A stretch of 64,000 bases of DNA from the NCBI GenBank assembly GCA_011037195.1, contig JAAEAF010003560.1, forward strand, positions 1-64,000, written 5' to 3'. The position numbers were made by a program, and so were the translations under genes. The notes below the pieces were generated by a model. The model saw nothing but the letters and a program-made list of their open reading frames with translations. It made no database searches and was not told the origin of the DNA. The stretch is from Triatoma infestans (taxonomy: Eukaryota; Arthropoda; Insecta; Hemiptera; Reduviidae). Every line of letters starts with the position of its first letter. Position 1 is the stretch's first letter. Positions 57,960 through 64,000 of this stretch are shown here, piece after piece.

Positions 57960-58607
57960 TATTTACACAGGATCTTGCAATTTTTTCGAATATGGCTCCA
58001 ACATTTTTCTTTAATTTCATATCCTATCTACATACATAAATACGTAACACTTTTATTTGTAACATTTTTACCGAGAAAATCGATTTTTTTTTTGTGTGTA
58101 CTAGTGGAATATTAATGATAAATATATCCTCTTCTAAAGTACTACTTTAATAGAATATATGGTTCTATAATATTAAAAATATATTAGAAGTAAAGTATTC
58201 AAAATTTGAAGAAATGTGTTAACCGGAAGTTCAGTTTTACATAATAGGTTTTTGTGTTTTTTGAAATTTCCGTGAAAATTACTGCACGTATGTAAATAAA
58301 TATCAGTTTTATTTGAATCATTTTTCAAATAAATTGATATTAGGTGGTCCTGCGGAATTTTAGTGTTAATTTCAAAAGTTTCTTCAATTTTACTGGCTAT
58401 CTTCAGGAGTATAACGCAGCTACATTCAAATAAATACCACCAGCCAAGGTTTTCTACCAACATATAACCCCCACCATTTTATATTTATGCCGAAGTTTTG
58501 AAAAATAAAAAAAGAAAATAGCGAATTTGATGAAAATTTGCCAATTTAATCATTGTATTAATTGCAGTAAGAGAAAATTGTGTGCGTGTTCCCATACCAG
58601 GGTTTTT
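57960..58607 (+). repeat. Repeat G, copy 7 (5'-truncated)
   Basis: Module blocks (TTTTTTCGAATATGGCTCCA near 57980; TTAACCGGAAGTTCAGTTTT near 58220) and the closing GCAGTAAGAGAAAATTGTGT then GCGTGTTCCCATACCAG (58564-58600). The GT tract and first block are missing. Confidence 0.7.
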
Positions 58608-59374
58608 TCATCTTGAATTGTACAAATTACACAGACACACATATTCACAAAAACATACCCACACGATCTCTTACAACACTTTTTATTTTATCAATTATTT
58701 ATTTATTTCAAGAATTTCTTTCTTTTCAATCTCTGAAATTGGATTTCTTTCAATCAAAAGTGCAGTCTGGTTAAATCGATATATTGTCACAGCTTGGTTT
58801 GTTTATTAATTAGTAGACTGTCTTCCGTTTATCGTCTTTGGACAGTCGGTTGAATCTTATGAATTTAGATTATAACTGTCGAGATATATATAATGGAATG
58901 AAGCCAGCAAATTCGCCACAAGAAAGCTAGACTCAGTAATTCCATTAGCAGCCGTACGAGGCGCCTCCATTGTGCCTCCAAGCAAAATTCTACTACGCAT
59001 TCCCCTGCCATGCCCACTGCAATGTATTGGCGCTCTAATCTGGACAAGCCAAGTATCCAATAAGCTGTCTCTAGTTCTCACCAAGAGATAGAAAAACTGG
59101 AACAAAATGCCGGAAATCAGATTTTAAAATCAATTGCCAGATCATCTTTGAAGAGTAAGTCGCAATCAACCTTGAAGAGATCATGAAGGTAAGCGACTCT
59201 AGGTAATCCATTGTTCTTAAAAATTTCCCTCCTCACTAAATAAATCGTAAAATAATTTGATTCTAGTGACAGTTTGTATTTTCATCAATTCATCATTCTT
59301 CAGTCTTCTTCCTTCAAACATTATTATGTTTACATTAGATTTTAGTCTATCAAAAAAAAGGAAGGAGATTATTA

Positions 59375-60015
59375 TTTTATTATTCGTCTGTAGGGAGGGA
59401 CCAAACATTACGCTATCCAAAGCGTAGGCCCATACAGCTACCCTAAAGGAAAGCAACAACAAACGGGTCTAGAACAAAAATCCAGACCTGTGTCAACCCA
59501 TCTAAGATTCATCTTAGTCTGAACATTTCGGACCATAACCTTAAAGGAAAGCTTGACTGACATCTGCCTAAACATACACCAACAGCAGGTTCAAGACCAA
59601 AGAAAGGGAGAGGATTGCCAGTTTTGACAAACCTATCCACCTCCTCATTTCCAAAAATTCCCATGTGACCTGGTACCCTGACTAAACATACATCTTTCAA
59701 AAAAGTAAGCTCATCCAATCTTTTAGAACATTCTAGTACCAACGTAGTCTCTTATTCTTCCGAACTCTCTTTGTATGAGCAGCACCTGTTACATGATCTA
59801 GAAGTATGATGTGAAATTTTAGTGCTGCAGTTTGTAGCTGAACTCACCTGGGAATGGACAGAGATGAAGTCAGCGCATTCAACGCAGCTTGACTGTCCGA
59901 ACAGATACAAACTCCTTTAAAGTTAGGGTTACATTATCCTCTCATCCAAAAAAACAGTTGAATAGCATAAATCTCAGCCTCAAAAGCAGTTATCCATTCT
60001 CCAAGAAGATATAGA
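59375..60015 (-). pseudogene. I-like LINE 3' end, copy C, with RNase H
   Basis: Minus strand from 60010: LGEWITAFEAEIYAIQLF (catalytic Glu), ICSDSQAALNALTSS (catalytic Asp), then in 59742-59509 LDELTFLKDVCLVRVPGHMG and IFGNEEVDRFVK (the His and last Asp block; Ala of AD is Val), followed by FFGLEP. The next sequence jumps to the UTR, with the zinc motif deleted, and ends in the same TAA-rich tail (59376-59391) as copies A and B. Two stops and several frame changes. Confidence 0.75.
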
Positions 60016-60019
60016 CATT

Positions 60020-63000
60020 TCAAGATATGGTAGACTGACGAATGGTTGAAGAAAATATTAAATATCGATCGAATATGCAATGCAGCGTCGGTTTCGATCG
60101 AACCCTTACCCAAATATTATTCATTGCTAAAATTTAAACTTATTATCGATCTGTAAAAAAAATTCAAGGAAAACTTAAAAAAATGAAAATCTAATTTAAA
60201 TACCAACATAATATTGTAATATGATTTGTAGTGTCTATAAAGAAGTTAAAAGATAGATACAAGCTCAGATTCAAAGATAAATACAAAGTGTTCTTTAAAA
60301 ATATCTAGGAAAAAAGTAGTCTGAAACTGCCTGAGGGGATTCTAAATTTTTTTATTTTACTTGCACGTACAACTTCTGAGAGAAACTGTTCGCCTGGTCT
60401 GTTTACAATGTAAATCGATATGTTTAAACAAACGGCTTATCTCTTAAAGTTCTGTCAACATTCAGACTACCGTCTCCCCGGGTTTTTGAGCTTATAGTGA
60501 CAATATAAAGAGAAAGATAAATTTGCTTTAATTAAATTTTTTTTTTCCCAAAATCTCTTTGCCTCATTTTTCTAAGACTGTTGTGTCATTATACTCAGGC
60601 TAGTTCGTGGTATCTTTTTTATCAATTGGATATTTACTTACATCCTCACTATTTAATACCATCTCATAAATTAATATAAATAAATATCATGTTTTCTTAT
60701 GAATACATTCGCAGTTAAATCATTGTGATTTTGTGCCACAATAGATCCATGGGGTATCGCGGTGGCGCAAGCTGAAGAGCCAATCCCCCTGTTAGAATCT
60801 AAATCATTGTGCCTGAATTACTGAACAAATATACCAATATTCTATAAGTAAAAATTCAACAAATAATTATTTTGTACCAGCTACTGTCTATTCTATACTT
60901 TAGATATGTCTTGGAAGACCTAGTCATTGAGTCTGTTCTGATAGCTACGTACTCTCAGTACCTCCCAACTCTGCTTGAATGAGTGATTCCTGTTACATGA
61001 ACTTGGAAGTATGGTCTGAAATTTTAGTTGCTGCAGTTTGTAGCTGAATTCTCCTCTATAACAACATCTGAGTGTCTTTCATTGATGTAGTCCGCTTCTT
61101 TTTTTTTTGTTGTTGTTCCTGATTGGACAATTATTAATAAGATATTGCTGAAATGTTAGATAGTTACCCTTATCTTTGATAGCGTCTTTAAGTTTCCAAT
61201 TGGATTCTACTTCTTTGCAACTCTTGCTTTGATACTGCGGGATATATACGTCCCGTGAAGTGCAGCAAAACCTTTTTGAAAATTACTTGATGAAGTGAAT
61301 GAGTTAAATAATAAATTAGCTATTGAAAGATGCTTTTGTGCATGACCAGTAATTGAATTTATTTATTTTGTTACTTGAACACTTTCGTACGAATAATTTA
61401 TGCAAACGAACCATAAATTATAAAAAATTAAAATTCTTTAACATATTATGTTTTATAATGTTCTAAGATCGAATTTCAAATTAAAACTGGTAACATTTTG
61501 CATTTAGTCAGAATTAGTAACATCTTAATCATCTACATCCTTTGAAAAAATATTTCATTTAGTCTTTTAGTGGATGTTGGTCAATCAGAAAATGTAGGTA
61601 GAGTAACTTTAGACTTACTGAACACTGTTTGTATTGACTACAAGGACTTAACATTGTAATATTTTGGAGTGATACAAGCTAGCGGGAGAAGAGAATGACA
61701 GAGTGATTAGCAGAGTGACGGTGTGACATTGAAATACCTAGTATGTTGATGGTTGATGACTCAGTGATTTCATTAGGGGTAGATTCCGGCTCTTTTTTAC
61801 AGCCGGCTGGACTAACCCTCCTCTTCTTTAATTTGCCCTTTCTACAAGCTTGAGGAAGAAATGCAGTGAACTTGAGGTGGAACTGATCAATTCAAGAATC
61901 GGTCCATTACAGTCTTAGTGCCTTTTATTAAATATCATTTCTTCCTGACCATTCCTTAATGATTTATTAATAATGATAGCAATTAAATATTGGATTGAAC
62001 AAACAAATTGTATTAAAGAGACTAATTGCTTCTAACAAAGTGTTAGCAATATTTTTAATTTACATTTGAATGGGTATAATCTTTTCTTGTTCTGTAAAGC
62101 AATGTCCAAGACAGAACATTCTATAAAAAGTCTTGTTTTTTCGGGCAGTTCTTCTATACAAAAACAATAATACGCTATTTTGGTAGTAAATAATGGGTTT
62201 TGATTTTTCAGAGATTTAAACTTCTAATTGAAAACTGGTTTTTCTCTCAATTAGCTTTAGCATTGATTTTGCACCAGATGTTTCAGCAATATATTTCTTC
62301 ACTGCTAGCTCGCCGATTGTAGAAGTAGTGAAACAATGAAAAACGTAAAAAGAGAAAAATGACAGAAAATAATGCAGAAGCGAGAAAAAAGAAGAATAAG
62401 TGTCATAATGAAAACAAACTCATCAAAATCTCATCACAAACTTGTTCATAACTTTTTGGATATCAAATTTTGCGAAAGCATCTTCCATAAATGAAAGGAT
62501 GATCTGAATAGAAAATCCGCCGCATGCTGGAGCAGGTAGTGACAAAATCTTTTGAAGAAAAGAGAACATACTTATTAATATTATGGTAGATTGATTTTAA
62601 TCAAAACCATCCAATCGTTAGATATCGTTAGAGATAGATGTCTATGAGATCATCAAATTTTAGACTCCTACTATCAAACGTTCTTGGTTAAAATGTATAT
62701 TATACTTTATAATTAAATTATATAATATTATTCATAATTTATAAATAATTAAAATTTACAAGTACTTAATAATTAATATAAATTCTACCAGCCATTTTAT
62801 TTTAGAACAGTTTTGATATTATCGTTTGACAAAATTTACTTCAACAAAATTAACAGGGATTCATTTTGAATAAAGGGTGCTGGGTGTATTATTTTTAAAG
62901 GATTTTCTAAAATATAAACCAATAGTATTATTCCAATAGTAATAAGACTATTCTTATTTTTTCAGACCGTTCCCACTAAAATTCTTCAGAAACTAAATTA

Positions 63001-64000
63001 TTGCTGGTCTTTGTGATGGATGCAAGAAATTATATCTATTTTATTTAAAGAAAATTACGATATGAAGAAAATGCATGCTCGTAGGCAAAAAAGGGTACAG
63101 TTACAGGAAGAGTTCATGAACCTTGTTAGCATTGTCTACCCCTTCTTCTCACAGGGGAAGATTTGAACGAACAATTAGAAGACATTCCTTCAAGACAGTC
63201 TGAAACAGACATACTAGCAGAACACTTGTTTTTCGCTCTGTTAGAATCAGTGGCAGTTTAGGTTAAAACATAAGAGTTTATTCCAACTAATTTCAATAAT
63301 TTAATAAGCATATGGCTGGGTTATTGAACAGCATTTAAATATATTTAAAGAATATATTTAATTTAATCTACCAGTGCTTTTCTTAATTATTCTTATTACT
63401 TCTCTCTCTTAAAACTTACAAACACAAGCCCCTTTAGAAAACCGCTCACGCCACAAGCTACCAATACACTACAACATATCACGCCAAATACATTTCATCG
63501 TTCATCTTATATTTTATCTGAAGTCATCCATTCAGACTGCGGTATCCTGGAGGTGCTTAAATTCTTAAATTTCAAACAAAACTAATATTTTTCTAATCTT
63601 ATTATTACTGTAAATTCCTCTCTAAATTTAGTGATGCATTATTATACATCCTTACATTTTAACTTTGAGTTTGACGTATAATAGAGTGCTGTTGACTGAA
63701 GCCAAATTGATGATGTGATATGGGAATGTTCTCTGAGACAATATTTTCCGGTACAAACTTTATTACGTATTACTAATCAGATATTTTTTGTGGAACTTTT
63801 TAGATAGTAAATAAATACAAAGATAATTTTTCTAAGCATATTAATAAAATCTGAAATATTCCCACACACTTTTACTTAGTACGATTCTCAAAACTCTTAC
63901 TAACAAATTACAAAATTTTAATTAAATGTAGTATCTAGGTTGGAGAAACCCAGGGAGTTTAAAAACCGACGTTTACATCATCACGTAAAAAATAGTTAAA
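60020..64000. other. Gene-free AT-rich stretch
   Basis: No gene or known element recognised. The longest frames are short and without motifs. A small hairpin (CCGGCT ... AGCCGG) lies at about 61788-61808. Confidence 0.5.

Noticed and set aside
58857..59105. GC-richer open frames on both strands that look coding, with a faint match near 56300-56430.
   Set aside because: The resemblance is too short to define a repeat or gene, and no family motif is present.
1..64000. CRISPR arrays, bacterial operons or phage modules.
   Set aside because: None seen. Repeats are dispersed or palindromic, not regularly spaced, and all recognised proteins are eukaryotic mobile-element types apart from the SF3 fragment.

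Overview
This window looks like an AT-rich, transposon-filled stretch of an arthropod, most likely insect, nuclear genome. The mix points that way: LINEs of the R1/LOA/I and jockey groups, mariner copies with irritans-like ends, a Helitron helicase, a Penelope-like (PLE) GIY-YIG fragment, a tRNA-derived SINE and solo LTRs. No bacterial-style gene organisation, CRISPR array, rRNA or functional tRNA gene was seen. I found no host protein-coding gene I would defend. Every long open stretch that I recognise belongs to a mobile element, and nearly all are broken. The species cannot be named from this sequence.

Layout. 1-4126: a minus-strand LINE (ORF1 with zinc knuckles; ORF2 with endonuclease, reverse transcriptase and RNase H) running off the left edge, with the 3' end of a second LINE (LINE-X) lying antisense in it at 760-1198. 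4131-4979: first copy of a GT-rich modular dispersed repeat, here called repeat G, which recurs about a dozen times. 5594-6285: a duplicated segment of about 140 bp. 9580-9801: a long palindrome with a hammerhead-ribozyme-like core. 10961-13148: a 5'-truncated R1-like LINE with poly(A) and a 13-bp target-site duplication (TSD). 14060-16021: repeat G carrying an LTR-like block, then another LTR. 17015-17830: PLE remnant. 20501-20740 and 27478-27710: SINE copies. 23388-24014: solo LTR with TSD. 28260-29490: TAATTACAATTAC-rich DNA around an inverted-repeat element. 29575-37560: a graveyard of LINE 3' ends from at least four families. 38270-38900, 44652-45565 and 53714-55440: mariner remnants. 45740-46760: Helitron helicase. 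49061-51860: PLE-like, SINE and repeat G pieces. 56440-60015: RNase H ends of several LINEs.

The most notable item is inside the mariner copy at 53714-55440. Its transposase reading is interrupted by about 390 bp that keeps one open frame encoding the Walker B to motif C part of a superfamily 3 (SF3) helicase, the type found in Rep/NS1 proteins of small DNA viruses and some mobile elements. It is truncated and lacks the P-loop, so it is a fossil. It is the best candidate here for an endogenised foreign replication gene.

How the parts relate: there is no pathway in this window. Relationships are nesting (LINE-X in a LINE, an LTR in repeat G, an SF3 fragment in a mariner) and family membership. 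The SINE and repeat G families need enzymes supplied from elsewhere. Long gene-free stretches (about 6290-9580, 24260-27465, 38900-42990, 46770-48600 and 60020-64000) hold only AT-rich sequence, simple repeats and short unassigned open frames.
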